Source: Dromiciops gliroides
Taxonomy: Eukaryota; Chordata; Mammalia; Microbiotheria; Microbiotheriidae
Reading direction: 5' to 3'
Length of the DNA: 64,000 nt
NCBI RefSeq assembly: GCF_019393635.1
Contig: NC_057862.1
Location: forward strand, 264,258,441 to 264,322,440
Part shown: one piece after another, positions 22,140 through 35,100 of the stretch
Numbering within the stretch: the stretch's first letter is position 1
Layout: the number at the start of each line of letters is the position of its first letter
Notes under the pieces: generated by a model
Database searches by the model: none
Told to the model about the DNA's origin: nothing
Seen by the model: only the letters and a program-made list of their open reading frames with translations
Program-made: the position numbers and the translations under genes

Positions 22140-23110
22140 TGGAATCATGTAATCAAGACACTTGTCCCACATCAGGCACCTTAAGGGAGTGTCTACCACT
22201 GTTGTCATTTGCTTCTCTTTGTGGGGATCAGACTGAGTATGAGATCACCAGTAGAGGTTTGGGCTGTCTACTTAGGGCTTATTGCCTTTTTTAGAGGTGA
22301 CAGATGTATCAAGCTGTCAACTGCCTTAAGTTTTTCATGGAAGGATGGAATAAAAGGACTTGGTAGAGTCTTTTCCACCTGATTTGCCAGACATCCTTGT
22401 GTAGATATCTTTTCTGATACACCCAATGTCCAGGTGACATCTGCAAGTTAGAAATGGTCTGGGACTGCGTCCTTAGAAAGCGACTTAGAAGGAAGATGTT
22501 TAAGGTCTTGAAGGCTGTGAGTGAGTCTTCTATATTAGGACAGAAGGGAAACCTTGGTGGTGAGGGAGATGCCATGGTGGGGCATGGGAAACCCAATGAC
22601 AATCTCAAAGGGTGAAAGGGAAAACTGCCCAAAAGGGGTTAGCCTGTGATTCAGAAAAACTAGGGGCAGTGCTCCAGACCAAGGCAAACTCAAATCATCT
22701 ATAAATGTGCAAGCTAAACCTTCATAATCCCATTGCTATGCTCTACCAGAACCAAGGATTGAGGTGATAACCTTAGTCTGTGTGGATGCTGAAGAACTGG
22801 TCAAGCAGCCAATTGATGGGAGACAAATGAACCAGTGAAATGTATTCCTCTGTCACTATGGATTTTTGTGGGGATCCCCCAGGTGGGAAAAATCCTTTCT
22901 AATAAAAACTTGGCTACAATATTTGTACTGGTTTTATTGCAAGGAAAATCCTCTGCCCACTAGAAAAACATATAGACCATGACTAATATAACCTTATGTC
23001 TAGGCAAGTGTGGGAGTTGAATAAAATCAATATGACAGACTTGAAAGGGGGTCTCATCGAGAGGGAATTTTCCAGAGGGAAATTGCAGGGACATTTGACC
23101 ATTTCTTAAT
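22140..23110 (-). mobile_element. Retroviral integrase-region fragment (ERV1-like)
   Basis: On the minus strand the translated pieces resemble a gammaretrovirus-like integrase core and C-terminal part (an NGI-K-QLA helix motif and a PFEI--G-P motif near 22570-22750). No LTR, gag or RT lies beside it. It is an old, heavily broken fossil fragment. Confidence 0.65.
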
Positions 23111-23336
23111 TGGGGGATGACTTGTATTCATATAAATTTGATTTAGTTCTCTATATATTTGAGAAATGAAGCCTTTATTAGAAACACTGGCTATAAAAAT
23201 AGTTTCTCAGCTTTCCGCTTTCCTTCTAATCTTGGTTACATTGGTTTTTCCCTCATTACTAAAACCTTTTAATTGGAGCTCAAGTAAAAAATTAATTGCA
23301 GCATATTAAAATAACATATATATATATATATATATA
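23111..23336 (-). mobile_element. L1 ORF2 scrap with AT repeat
   Basis: GTTCTCTATATATTTGAGAA matches the L1 sequence also found at 29330. An (AT)n run lies at 23311-23336. Confidence 0.55.
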
Positions 23337-23913
23337 TGTTATGGGAAAATAGGGCAGGGGGTTTGGGATAAGGGTTGGGGTTCTTAGGAATTCCTCTTTA
23401 AAGAATTACATCCTCTTGCACACAAATCCAATAGAATAAGATAATAATTTATTTAGGGGCTAGGGAAGGGAAACCAAGAGAAGAATCCTTGGACTTCTCA
23501 GGGGGAGAAGGCATGGCACAGAGCGTGGCTCTGAGATACCAATCTTCTGGAGCATGAGACAGTCAGGTACTTTTATAGAGGACTGATGGGGGTGATTATT
23601 TGACTGTGGAAAGTTCCCTTATTGAAGGAGGACCACCCCCCACTGATGGTGGCTGGGGGAGTTGGGTGAGGGGTGGCTTCAAATCTCTCAAGCCATCACT
23701 CTCCTCCTCCTGCCACAAAGGCAGCAGCCACACCTAATCTTATCTCCCTAGGGGTGGGGGAGACTGGAATGAAGGGTGGTGGCCCTGGAGCTAACTCAGT
23801 CCAGATCTGGTTCCACTTATCTCTTTAGGTGTGTCTGTCCTTTGTTTTAGTTTCTCAAGGAGAAGGTTCTTTGATGTACCCCAGAAAACTTCTGGGGTTC
23901 TAAGCCCATAACA
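23337..23913 (-). mobile_element. Solo LTR, family A
   Basis: The reverse complement matches the LTR at 19399-20010, with ends TGTTATGGGC and CCCATAACA. No target duplication is visible, perhaps because of the flanking AT/CA repeats. Confidence 0.82.
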
Positions 23914-23939
23914 CACATACATACCCCTATATATATGTA

Positions 23940-25110
23940 TGTATATAAATGCAAAAGTTTTCAGGGTTCTTCCTTCTTTGGTATATTACCTTTGAGTTAT
24001 TTGAAGTTTGTTAGTCTAATATTTGATTGCCTTTACATGTAAAAACGATTTTAGTTTTCATTTAAAAAATTTTGAGTTTCAAATAATCTCCAAGCTCCTA
24101 TCCCCTCAATAAGAAGGCAAGCAATGCAATATACACTATACATATGCAGTGTGGTAAAATAATGGAATTTGGCAGACTGATTGGAGATGGGCCATACCTA
24201 GCCCTGACGTATGCTGCTGATGTCAGCAGAGGAACCACTCTCCACAGGCAGTTTGAAGGACCTCCCTTTTGGGGGAGGGAGAGTAAATGCTCGATGAGGC
24301 AAGCTTTGCAGCTCGGTCTCTTTTCTGGTTGGTGAGCTACTGGGAGTAGATGAGAGAGAGGTTTTTCCTGGTAGGTTTGTCCTGTGGGCCCTGGCTGCAC
24401 AACTGACTCCCATTGAACCTACAGACCCCAGGTGGTAAGTTACTAAAATGAGCCAGCTCTTTGAATTAGCTGAGCTGGAAGTGAGTTTGGGGATTGTATA
24501 GGCTTTTGTTAGAGTTAGGGGGATTATCCATTTTCCTTTTCTTTATTCCCTTGTCCTTGACTTTATTAATTTCACCTTTGCTGTGTATTTTATTCCCATT
24601 AATAAAACCTGATTCATCTGTGGAAAAGAGGATGTTAAGCTCCTTTCTTATTGGCCTGGGAGAAATAACTAAAAAGGCAATTCAGAGGGGAGGAAGTTTT
24701 GGACCTAGAGGTCCCTCATTATTTTCTGAACCCGAATATTATGGCGAGCCACCCAATTAACTCTCCACATATTAAATTTAGCCCCTACAGCAGTCATGGA
24801 AAACCCATTTCTTCATTAGTCATGTTGTGAAAAAAACACTGACCAAAACCCCCAAAATAAACAAGAAAAATAAAGTTTTAAAAAGTATGCATTCAGATTC
24901 CATTATTCTTTCACTGGAGGTGGATAACATTTTTCATTATAAGTGCTTGGAAATTGTCTTAGATCATCTGATTGTTGAGAATAGCTAAGCCTTTCACAGT
25001 TGATCATAATACAATATTTTTGCTGTGGACACTATTGTTTTGGTTTTGCCCATTTTACTTTGTAATAGTTCATTTAAGTCTTATATTTCCAAATGCTATT
25101 AAATTGTGCA
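23940..25110 (-). mobile_element. L1 3' end, split by an LTR
   Basis: L1 tail on the minus strand in two parts (about 23990-24149 and 24790-25110), split by the family B LTR. GAGTTTCAAATAATCTCCAAG and GTCATGTTGTGAAAAAAAC are its 3'-UTR blocks. Confidence 0.7.
24150..24789 (+). mobile_element. Solo LTR, family B
   Basis: Ends TGTGGTAAAATAATGG and TAGCCCCTACA, with a 4-base target duplication GCAG (24146 and 24790). The poly-A signal region AATAAAACCTG is at about 24600. The frames inside are LTR sequence, not genes. Confidence 0.85.
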
Positions 25111-25585
25111 TACTATTCCACCAAGCAACACCACTACTAAGTCTGTATTCTAAAATGGTAAAAAAGGAAATACAGCAATATTTATATCAGCTCTTTTTGT
25201 GGTAGAAAAGAATTGAAAATTGAGGTGATGCCTATTTAACTGGAGAATGAATGAACAAGTTATGGTATATGATTATGATGGAATACTATTGTACTATGAG
25301 AGATGATGAGGAAGATGCTTTCAGAAAAACCTGGAGCAAATTTCTCCAGAATGCTCAAATCAGTTCAAAACTCTACCAAAAATACCTTAGGGTACTGATT
25401 TTCCCATATCTCCTCCAACATTTGCCATTGTTTTGTTTTAGCCAATCTGATAACTGTGAGGTGGAACTTCATAGTAGTTTTAATTTACATTTCTCTAATC
25501 ATTAGTGATTTAGAGCACTTTTTTTTTCATATGACAATTGACATATTTCATTTTAAACTACCTGTCATATCTTTGGCCAATTGGG
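25111..25585. mobile_element. L1 ORF2 scraps in both directions
   Basis: 25111-25335 is a + strand ORF2 C-terminal piece (MNKLWYMIMMEYYCTMRDDE in frame). 25340-25585 is minus-strand L1 that resumes after the provirus at 29302. Confidence 0.65.
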
Positions 25586-25947
25586 TGTTAAGGGTTAAAA
25601 TTCTAGCTAAACTGTCTAAAATATCTAATGAGTGGTCGCCAATAAATTATAAGCTTTAGCAAGAGTTAGACTTTTAAGCATTTATTAAGGAGAATAAGAA
25701 TTTGGTAAAGAGAGAGAGAAAGGCCTAGATTTCTATCTATTAAAGGGAGAGCACATTTTTAGCTCCCTTCTCCGCCAGCGTCCCCAGGAAAAAAAAAGAG
25801 CGAGACTGAGCGCCAGTCTCTTCCTTCCTCCTCCCACTAGCTCGCGTCACTTCCTGACTCCTGGTCTTGCCCTCAAAGACCTTCCCTTCATGGGCAGAAC
25901 TCTTCTACAATAAGTATCCAGCAGGTGGCATCATTCCAATCGTTACA
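25586..25947 (-). repeat. 3' LTR of provirus C1
   Basis: Same length as the 5' LTR and almost identical to it. Confidence 0.92.
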
Positions 25948-27920
25948 GTCCCCCCTGTTGTTCCTCAAGAAACAAAATGTTTCCTTGACGGAACAGTAAA
26001 AAGAATATAATAACTATTGTTAACTAATAATATGTGAACAACAATATAGAAAAGGAAGAGAGGAAAGTTTTGTCCAGAGGGGCGATTTTTTTTTTGTCCT
26101 CATGAACCGACGCTTTGACATTAGTCTTGCAAAGGGAGGGCCTCTGCAGAGAATACATGTTACAGATGGTGTATATTATAACAGAAAGAGAAAAAAAACA
26201 ACAAAAACAACAAATCAAAACTGTTCATTTAAAGTCTCTGAAAGTCTTTTCTCAGATGTCCTCTAGGTGTAGTCGTAGAATGGAAGTCTCTTCAGGGGTT
26301 GATGTGTGGATGCTGGTAATCAGCCAGGAAAATTTCCTACAAAATTGAGCTTAACACAACTTTAAAATAGCTTTGTCAATAATCAAATCAAACAATGAAA
26401 GTTCTCAAAAACATGTCTAAGGGAATTCAGAATCTTAGTTGTTACACATGAAACATATAATAAAACAAAAATTGAAACATTCTTTAAAATTATAATATTA
26501 CTATAGTCCCCCCTTATGGAGGGTAATTGAGAAGACAATTGCTGTGATATTAATTTTTAAAAATAATTTGTTTCATCACTTTTTGCATCATATGCCTAAT
26601 TATCCTCATGCCATTATGAGAAATTTAAAAATCTAATATAATTGGTAACAGGTGTCAAGGCCAAATTCAACACTGTATTTATCATGACACCTGAGATAAT
26701 TATGGGGGTTACCATAAAAGAACAGAGAAATGATGGGATATGAGCATTCCCACACTTGAGCAATATGTACTGTCCATGCAGTATGCCAGGCTTAAAATAG
26801 GTGGATGGAATACATGTCCATGCCACCGAACATATTGGAGGAAACTGAGTCAGACTTAATCAGATGCATGGGATTGAGATGTCCATGGCATCAGGCATAT
26901 AGGAGGGAGCATAGAAGCCAGGTGTAGAAGTGAGATGGGTGGGATCAATACTTCCAGCCATCTGTACAATATTGTGGGGAAAAATAAAATAAAATATGAA
27001 ACCAAGAGAATCCAACCTCAACATTTGTCAAAAGCCGTTCCCTCAGCCATACCTTGACTTCATGCATGTCTCCCCTCATGTGACAGTTCAGTGTCTGCTC
27101 TTGCATGTATTCCTCTTGTGATTGGATGGCATCTTGGCCAACTGGCATCTGATAACTCAGAATAAAGGCAATTAATGTCTTAAATGATAAGTTCCCATAA
27201 TCCAAGTCTCATATGGATTTAAAATTGAGGATAATAAATGATTGCAAAAAATGTGACTACATCTTGACTCAGAATATAATATATAATTATGCAACAATTT
27301 CAAATAATACCCCTTTTTTTTTACTTAGTATACAATCACTTTTGTGAAAAATCAGAACATATTTAAATATAAGTTAAAGCACAACAGAATCTCAAAGAAA
27401 ACTTTTTTTTTGAAAAAAGAAAACTTTTACAAATGTTCCCCTCTTTTTTTTTTTTTGGAATATGCTTATCAAAAATAATACTTCTAGAATCAATTTACAC
27501 TTGCCATGGCAACCAATTTGCCAGGGAAATGCTTTAAAGAGTTTGATCAAATAATCAGTTGAGAAAAAATAACAAAAACAAACAACTCAGAATATGGGAG
27601 CATAATACTCCTAGAATTAACATTGTATTATGAAATCAAAACCATCTCTCAAAATTAGATAGATGAATGAATAGAAGAAAATACATGTGGAATAATAAAA
27701 GACAATGAAATTCAAACTAGGGAAATCTAAATGAATATGAACTTAATATTAATAAGAGTATTACAAAATATAAACTTGATTGCATGACTATAAAAAGCTT
27801 TTACAAATATTCTCCTTGTTTTAGAAACTAAGTATAAGACAATCTCAAAAACATGAAAATCTCTATGAAAATAAACCCATACCATTAATTTCAAAATGTA
27901 GGTGTAATAGCATAGAAATC

Positions 27921-28799
27921 CTATGTAACCTCTGAACTGACATTAATAATCTGAGTGAATTCAGAACACTCTTGATTCCGATATCTAAAATCCCCAATAC
28001 TCATATCAATACCTTGCAGCTTACTTCTACATTTCTGTACAATATATACCCTTCCATGCCAAAAGAAGCAGAGTCTTGAACTGTGTTGATGATTGTCATT
28101 CTTATTCAGCTTAAGTTTTTCTTCTTTAACCCCTCTATATTGTCTGTCAGTCTTTTCACCATACAAATGCTTTATAAAATTACTAATTAAAGACAAAAGC
28201 AGGTTAGCAAAATTATGAACAAAACGAGCATATCTAGAATTTAAAGAGTTTTCTAAGATTGTCTCAAAAGCACAGCCAGGCCGGGGAAGGGCTGAGCCTG
28301 AAGCTGCAAATGCAGGTAGAAAAAGTTGAGCATGCGCACCAGATCTATGGACTTCCCAGGCAGGGGAAGCTATGGGCTTGGCCATAGGAGGAGTAGAGGG
28401 TGGGGTCTGGAGAGGAGGGGAGGGACCAGAGCAATTTGAATCAGACTTGATTTTGAACTCAGGCCTGGATTCCTCTTCCCCCACTTTGCCTCCAGGTGCT
28501 AGGGGATTAAAAGCTTCTAGAGGGTGGGTCATTGCCTCCAGGCATGCAAAATTAGAGCAACAATTAGTGTTAGAACTGGGAAAAGCTGCAGGAATCTCTT
28601 CAGGTTTCTCTGAAAAAGCATGGTTGGGAGAGGGAGAGATATTTCCTTGTGTGAGTAAGTTGCTGGCTCTTTTAACAAAAATAAAAAGAAAAATAGAAAA
28701 TCCACAAAAACAAAGCATTAACATGATCTTATCTCCCATTTGTCTGGTTAAACAGACTAAAATCAAAAATAGGGTAATTAGGGAGTTTAAAAGGTCCAT
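27921..28799 (-). CDS. Open frame of provirus C1, unknown membrane-type protein, 292 aa
   Basis: Function not recognised. The N-terminus has two hydrophobic segments (about residues 3-17 and 25-42) separated by a short polar turn (TRQMGDK). A low-complexity, proline- and serine-rich middle (about 100-170) includes PPLQTPPSTPP. The C-terminal third has a hydrophobic helix-like stretch (FANLLLSLISNFIKHL) and a basic region. A related frame lies in provirus C2 (60198-61007): both ends are about 85-90% identical by eye, the middle differs more. The ATG lies about 140 bases after the 5' LTR edge. It could be an accessory product or a remodelled Gag leader like the membrane-anchored glyco-Gag of gammaretroviruses; that is inference. 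Confidence 0.6.
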   Translation of the reverse strand: MDLLNSLITLFLILVCLTRQMGDKIMLMLCFCGFSIFLFIFVKRASNLLTQGNISPSPNHAFSEKPEEIPAAFPSSNTNCCSNFACLEAMTHPLEAFNPLAPGGKVGEEESRPEFKIKSDSNCSGPSPPLQTPPSTPPMAKPIASPAWEVHRSGAHAQLFLPAFAASGSALPRPGCAFETILENSLNSRYARFVHNFANLLLSLISNFIKHLYGEKTDRQYRGVKEEKLKLNKNDNHQHSSRLCFFWHGRVYIVQKCRSKLQGIDMSIGDFRYRNQECSEFTQIINVSSEVT

Positions 28800-28935
28800 T
28801 CAAAAAAATTTAAAGGAAAACACAGCCAGTACACCAGTACTTAGCAGTTAAAGGGAGAGGGAGGGGAAATTTCTTACCCAACCAGAAGATCAGAAGAAGA
28901 CTGAGGTTTAGCTTTCCTCTTCGTGGTCAGCCATC

Positions 28936-29297
28936 TGTTAAGGGTTAAAATTCTAGCTAAACTGTCTAAAATATCTAATGAGTGGTCGCCAATAAATTAT
29001 AAGCTTTAGCAAGAGTTAGACTTTTAAGCATTTATTAAGGAGAATAAGAATTTGGTAAAGAGAGAGAGAAAGGCCTAGATTTCTATCTATTAAAGGGAGA
29101 GCACATTTTTAGCTCCCTTCTCCGCCAGCGTCCCCAGGAAAAAAAAAGAGCGAGACTGAGCGCCAGTCTCTTCCTTCCTCCTCCCACTAGCTCGCGTCAC
29201 TTCCTGACTCCTGGTCTTGCCCTCAAAGACCTTCCCTTCATGGGCAGAACTCTTCTACAGTAAGTATCCAGCAGGTGGCGTTATTCCAATCGTTACA
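28936..29297 (-). repeat. 5' LTR of provirus C1
   Basis: TG...CA ends on the minus strand, poly-A signal AATAAA near its 3' part. Same family as 50864-51184 (solo), 59701-60071 and 63035-63401. Confidence 0.92.
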
Positions 29298-29301
29298 TGG
29301 G

Positions 29302-29933
29302 GAATGCCTTGCATTCTTATAAATTTGACTCAGTTCTCTATATATTTGAGAAATGAGACCTTTATTAAGGAGAGACTTGTGTAATTTTTTTTCACAGTTA
29401 TTTCCCTTCATCAATCATGATAAATTACAGATTTACACATATCTTCCCATGTAGGAATGTAGACAGTCCAACCTTATTGAATTCCTTATGATTTTCTTTC
29501 ACATTTACCTTTTAATGCCTCTCTTGAGCCTTGTGTTTGAAAGTCAATTTTTTTATTTGGCTCTGCTCTTTTAATCAGTAATGATTGAAAGTCCCCTATT
29601 CTATTAAATATCCATTATCCTCCTGAAACAATTTTGCTGGGTGGGTAGGTAGGTGATTCTTTGTCCTCCCTAGCCCTTTAAACCTTTAATGTAGTAGTAG
29701 CAGAATCTTGTGTGATCTTGACTGAGGGTCAACAATATGAATTTGAATTGCTTTTCCTCTGGCTGCTTATAATATTGTCTTCTTGACCTGGGTGCTCTGG
29801 TATTTGGCTATATGATTCTTTTGAATTTTCATTTTGGGAACTCTTTCAGAAGGTGATTGTTGGATTCTTTCAATTTCTATTTTATCATCTGGTTCTAGGA
29901 TTATAAAGACACTTTTCCTTGATAATTTCTAGT
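29302..29933 (-). mobile_element. L1 ORF1/ORF2 remnant
   Basis: Continuation of the L1 cut by provirus C1, then ORF1 C-terminal sequence (TTTGAAAGTCAATTTTTTTA, like 2490). The same L1 resumes at 30448 after the LTR. Confidence 0.65.
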
Positions 29934-30447
29934 GTGATAAAATAATGGAATTTGGCAGATGACCAGGGGTCCCACCTGATTTAGTATTGTTTGAGAAACC
30001 AACTAAGTACCTACTTGGAATGATTAGATATAGGCCACACCTGGCCTGCCCTGAGTGATGTATATCGCTGATGTCAGCAGGGGCATCAATCTCAGTCTTG
30101 CAGCTTAAAGGGCCTCCTGTTTTGGGGGAAAGAGAGAAAAGGTAGAAAAGAGAATGCTCGCTCTGAACTCTCTCTTTTCTGGTTGGTGATCTTCTGAGAG
30201 CAGACTGGAGAGGGGCTGCGCAGCTGACTCCTATAGAAACTGTGGACCCAAGGTGGTGAGTTAATAGAAATGAAGCCAGCTCTTTGAATTAGCTGAGTTG
30301 GAAGCAAGTTTGGGGATTGTGCCAGTCTTTGCTAGAGCTAGGTTGGTTATCCATTTTTCTCTTCCCCTATTACCTTGTCCTTGACTTTATTAATTTCACC
30401 TTTGTTATATATTTTATTCCTATTAATAAAACCTGTTTTGTTTGTAT
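29934..30447 (+). mobile_element. LTR family B, 3'-truncated
   Basis: Starts TGTGATAAAATAATGG, contains GATGTCAGCAG and AATAAAACCTG, and stops before the usual CA end. Inserted into L1 ORF1. Confidence 0.8.
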
Positions 30448-31585
30448 ACTTTTTCTACTTTTGATTTTGTTTTATTGTTTCTTGATATTGTATTAAGTCA
30501 TTAGCTTCCATTTGTCCAATTCTAATTTTATTTAGAATTATATTCTTCACTTAGCTTTTCTACTGCCTTTTCCATTAGGCAAGTTCTATTTTTAAAAAGT
30601 CTTAATAGTATTCTACTTTTTTCCAGTTACATGTAAACAAAGTATTCAACATTTGTTTTTATAAGATTTGAGTTCCAAATTTTTCTCCCTCATTTCCTTC
30701 TCTCCCCGCTCCCTAAGACCAATATGATATAGGTTATATGTATACAATCATGTTAAATATATTTCCACTTTAGTCATGTTGTGAAAGAAGAATGAGAACA
30801 AAACATAAAAACTTCAAGAAAGCAAAAACAAACAAATGCACACAGAGTGAATCTAGTATGCTTTGATCTATATTGAGATTCCATAGGTTTTTTATTTTTT
30901 TCTGGATGTGGAGAGCATTTACCATTATGAGTTTTTTTGAATTTTCTTGTATTATTGTGCCACTTCTATTTTTAGGGAGGTATTTTCTTCAGTGAATATT
31001 TGTACATTTTTTTCCATTTGGCCAATTTTGCTTTTATAAAATTCTTTTCAGTGCATTTTCACAAATCTTTTTCCCATTTAGCTAATCTGCTTTTTAATCT
31101 GCTTTAGTGGATTTTTGTGCCTCTTTTATACATTTTTGGCATCTCTTTTACCAAACTGTTAATTCTCTTTTCATAATTTTCTTGCTTTGCTCTTAGTTCC
31201 TTTCCCATTTTCCAAATTACTTTTCTTATTTTATTTTTTAAATCCTTTGTCAGCTCTTTCAGTAATTCTCCTTGAGCCAGAGACCAATTCGTATTTGCTT
31301 TTTTGATTTTCTTTTCTTCTTCTGAGTTTGTTCTTTGACCTTATCTGTCATTATAAGGACTTTTTATAACCAGGTTCTTTTTTGTTATTGTTTGCTCATT
31401 TTTTACAGCCTATGTATTGACTTTTGCTTCAAAGTTGAGATCTGTGAATGGGCCACTTTTCTAACTTTCAGGTATTTCATACTGCTTCTTTTAGACCTAG
31501 TACTTGGAGTTTTTAAGTTTGCAGGTGTTCAAAGGTGGTGCTCTCCTGGCCTGTGCTCTAAAGTTTCAAGTGAAGTATGAGTTTC
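30448..31585 (-). mobile_element. L1 ORF1 and 3'-end pieces
   Basis: 30448-30590 is ORF1, 30590-30955 a reversed 3' UTR inserted in it, and 30955-31330 the coiled-coil part of ORF1 again. 31330-31585 is 5'-UTR-like (GTGGTGCTCTCCTGGCCTGT). No intact frame. Confidence 0.6.
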
Positions 31586-32100
31586 TAATTTGATGGTTTT
31601 TTTTATAGCTCTATTTTTAAGATCTCACATAAAACCACAAGCTCTTAACTGATTTTCATCACATGAATTAGAGAAGCAAATTAGAGAAGCAATATTTAAG
31701 ATTCTGTCCTAAACTGTATTAAAATCTATTTTGCAAAAGGTTTCTGTAAGAACATCTAAGCATATATAAATGATGTTGAATCAGAGAAACAAATCTGAAG
31801 AGGAGCTTTCAGAGCTGTCCTGAGAAAGTGATCTATTCCAGAATGTGAAAGAGAAAGATGGTTTTGGGTATCAGACATTACCTCTTCCACAATGCAAGAT
31901 GCCTCCCAACAAAACCAGCTCTTGTTGTGGGAAAGAGTTCTTCAAACCATCTCAAAGGATGCCAAATGAGGGGGTGTTGAATTTCTCCTCTGAGGGGACA
32001 AAGATCTTGAGGCTAAAGCAGCTGTGTTCCAGGAAAGGAATAAAGAAGGACTTGAGAAGATAAGGCATAACTATATCCCCAAACACTCCAATCTTATTAA
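31586..32100. other. Unassigned sequence
   Basis: The + frame 31845-32063 (72 aa, KMPPNKTSSCCGKEFFKPSQ) and the following reading (GDKDLEAKAAVF) might be a retrocopy scrap, but I could not assign a parent gene. Confidence 0.3.
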
Positions 32101-35100
32101 ATCAGTTTTCCTCGATATTGGGTCCAAGAAATCACCAGACGAGGGATTTCCTTTCTCTTTTCCAAGGTAGCACTGCCATGGACATAGTTTCTGGGAAGTT
32201 ACTCAATGATTTGGGTAGTCAGAAGAAAAATGATACATACTATTAATCAGAGAAATGTAATTTAAAATAACTCTGAGGTATCACCTCACACCTATCAGAG
32301 CGGCAAATATAATAAAAAAGGAAAATATTGGATGGTGGAGAGAATATTGGAAAATTGGGACACTAATCCACAGTTAGTAGAGTTTTGGAACTATGCCCAA
32401 AGGGCTATAGAACTGTGCATACCCTTTGATCCAGCAATACCACTGCTAGGTTAATATCCCAAAGATATCCCCCAAAAGAAAAAACGACCCATTTTTTCAA
32501 AAATATTTATAGCAACTCTTTTTGTAGTGACTAAGAATTGAAAATCATAGGAATGCCTATCAATTGGGAAATGGCTAAGTAAGCTGTGGTATATATGATG
32601 GTGATGGAATATAAGAAATGCTATAGGAAATGACAAGAAGGATGATTTCAGAAAGGCCTTGGAAAGAATTGTATGAAGTGATGTAAGGGAAGTGAGCAAA
32701 ACCAAGAGAATATTGTTCACATTGACTGAAATATTTTTTGATGAAGAACTCTGAATGACTTAATTATTCTCAGCAATACAATGATCCAAGACAATCCCAA
32801 AGGACTAATGATGAAGCATGCTATCCACCTCCAGAGAAAGAACTGATATTAATGGAACACAGACTGAAACATGCTATTTTTCACTTTCTTTCATGTATTA
32901 AAATTTTATTCAAGTTTTCTTATACAAATGACTAATATAATAATGTTTTACGTAATTGTATATGTATAACCTGTATCTGATTGCTTACTGCCTCAGGGAG
33001 GATGGAGGGGAGGGAGGAAAGGAGGGATAAATTTTGGAACTCAAAACTTTAAATAAAGATGTTTATTATTTATAAAAAAATAAAAAATAAAGGTACAACT
33101 ATTCACCAGTACTGAAAACCCTCTTACTTGAAGGTGGAAGGAGTTCTGTTTTGCCAGTTGGGGACAGATTGGGGGCTACTTAGATTAGGAATAGCTACCT
33201 TGTCCTAAATGAGGGGGAACATATCATTCTTGGCCCAGTACAACATATTAGCACTTGAGTTTTGATACTGACAATGGATCCACTTTCAAACCACTGCTAC
33301 CCTTGTTAGAGGTTTGACCTGGTAGGTTGTTTAACATGTTTCTGATTGGTGCTGATGTGTGCCCCTTCAAGTTCTATATGGAATGAGTGGCATCAGCAGA
33401 ATTCTTCCATTGGTCTGGACACAAAGGGAGAGAGCCTTTGATTGTTCAATCTTGTGCTCTCCAGGCCCTGGACCACTTGACCTGCTTCAAAACAACTTCC
33501 CAGAAAATAGTCTAGATGAAGATCTTCTCTTCCCCATCCCTTTAGGGAGAAACTTTAGGTTCTTTCACATGCCAGCTGTATAAACAACTGGAAGGACTTG
33601 CCAGTACCTGTACTCCCTAGGGTATCTCCTATTATTAGATTACAGTTTGTTGCAGTTCAACTGCATATGTCTCTCTTGTAGTGAACAGAATGATCAGACA
33701 ATCAGGCAAATTGTCATTCCTCAGGAGCCAGGTTCTTATAAGTTGGGTCAAGGGGTCAAAGGATAAGGTAGGTTTATGGTCTGGACTGGAAGCCTCAGTC
33801 CCCAGAATAGTCAATGCCTATATTTTAAATACACTAACACAAGAGGGACCCAGGCAAGTGTGATTTCTAAGGCATCATTTCCATTTAATAATGAAAATTC
33901 TCTGTGCTGTATCCATCTTTCTGGAGGGGCCATCTTATATCACACAACAAATAATAGTTAATTGTTGATGAACAGTGAATGTATGACTCTATGTCATTTG
34001 TTCAATAGTAGCTAGTGCATAGTAAAAGCAAACAACTGCTTTTCAAAGGCAGTATAGTGAGCAACTGCTTGGAAGTCTGGAGCTTCAAATTTCTAAAAAG
34101 GGCCTTTTCTAGCTATCACTTAATACCTGCCTAAGTTTCCATTTACCTATTCTGGTCTTTATGAACTGAGATTTCCAGAAGCAGGCATCTTTCAATGTTG
34201 CAAGGATTCCAGGGGGACAGAATACTGGATACTCTGCTTTATACTTTACAGGACTGTATCCTGTTCTGGGCCTACTTGAAAAACACTGACTTATATGAGT
34301 CAGTAAATGGGGAAAATTTTTCTCTGTTTTCTTAATCTGCTGGCCTAGTTCATTATATTTCTTTGTCCTTCATTTTCCTGTCTAAACACTATTGAAATAA
34401 AATAAAACCAACAGTTAACCCTTTGTCATATTTTGCTATTTCTCTGATTTTGGAAGATACTAGGATTTCAAAGGCACTAATTTCTTCCCTCATTATAGTG
34501 TATCTTTTGTTTTCATCATCACAAAGTCCCTTTCCTATCAGACACACTTATTTTTTCAAATTTATCTTTCTTTCTGTATTTGTAATTCAAATTTTTTTCC
34601 CAGCACAGGTCTTTTAATTGTATTGATCTCCACAGGAGGTGGACATTGTTAGAAAGTAAAAGAAAGAATGAGGTAAAGCATGAAATCATTTTGAAAAACA
34701 TAAAAGGAAGACATGAGTTCATGGTGAATATATATCATGAATGTTTAATGTGTTACCCTGGCCACAATTAAGTGAATTCTTCAAACTGAGATAACATAGG
34801 CTCTAACCATTTCTGAGATTGGGTGAGTGTGATGTCCTTACTTAAGAAAAAAAATAATTCAGTGGATCCATGTCAAAGATTGTCAGACATGACAATCAAA
34901 AGGTAAACTAAGCAGTGAATTGAAACAAAATCATGACAAGAATTGTTTTGATGAACTATGGATGTAAATTTCTTCATTCATTATTTAAAGGAGTTCTAAT
35001 CATCTTCAAAGAAAATGAAAGTATTATTTTGGAAAGGAAGAGAGGCACTGAGGCTTCCATTGTGCTTCTGAAACAAATAGATGTATGGTTGTCTGGAAGA

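Larger units (their letters stand above)
25586..29297 (-). mobile_element. Short provirus C1, non-autonomous ERV1-like, two LTRs
   Basis: A complete LTR-internal-LTR element on the minus strand, 3712 bases, with the target duplication TGGG (25582 and 29298) in L1 sequence. The two 362-base LTRs differ at 3 positions by eye (about 0.8%), so it is young, perhaps a few million years. A primer-site-like TGGCTGACCACGAAGAGG follows the 5' LTR; its tRNA was not assigned. A purine tract (GGGGGGAC) precedes the 3' LTR. No gag, pol or env domain was recognised. The body carries one long open frame (27921-28799). A sister is at 59701-63401. Confidence 0.9.

Noticed and set aside
24098-24400. Minus-strand frame of 100 aa
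   Set aside because: Lies inside a solo LTR that recurs several times without this frame.
28372-28851. Plus-strand frame of 159 aa
   Set aside because: Exact antisense of the better supported frame of provirus C1; proline/glycine-rich shadow.
31845-32063. Possible retrocopy of a ribosomal or zinc-binding protein
   Set aside because: A few suggestive residues (KTSSCCGKEF) but no parent gene could be matched, so left unassigned.
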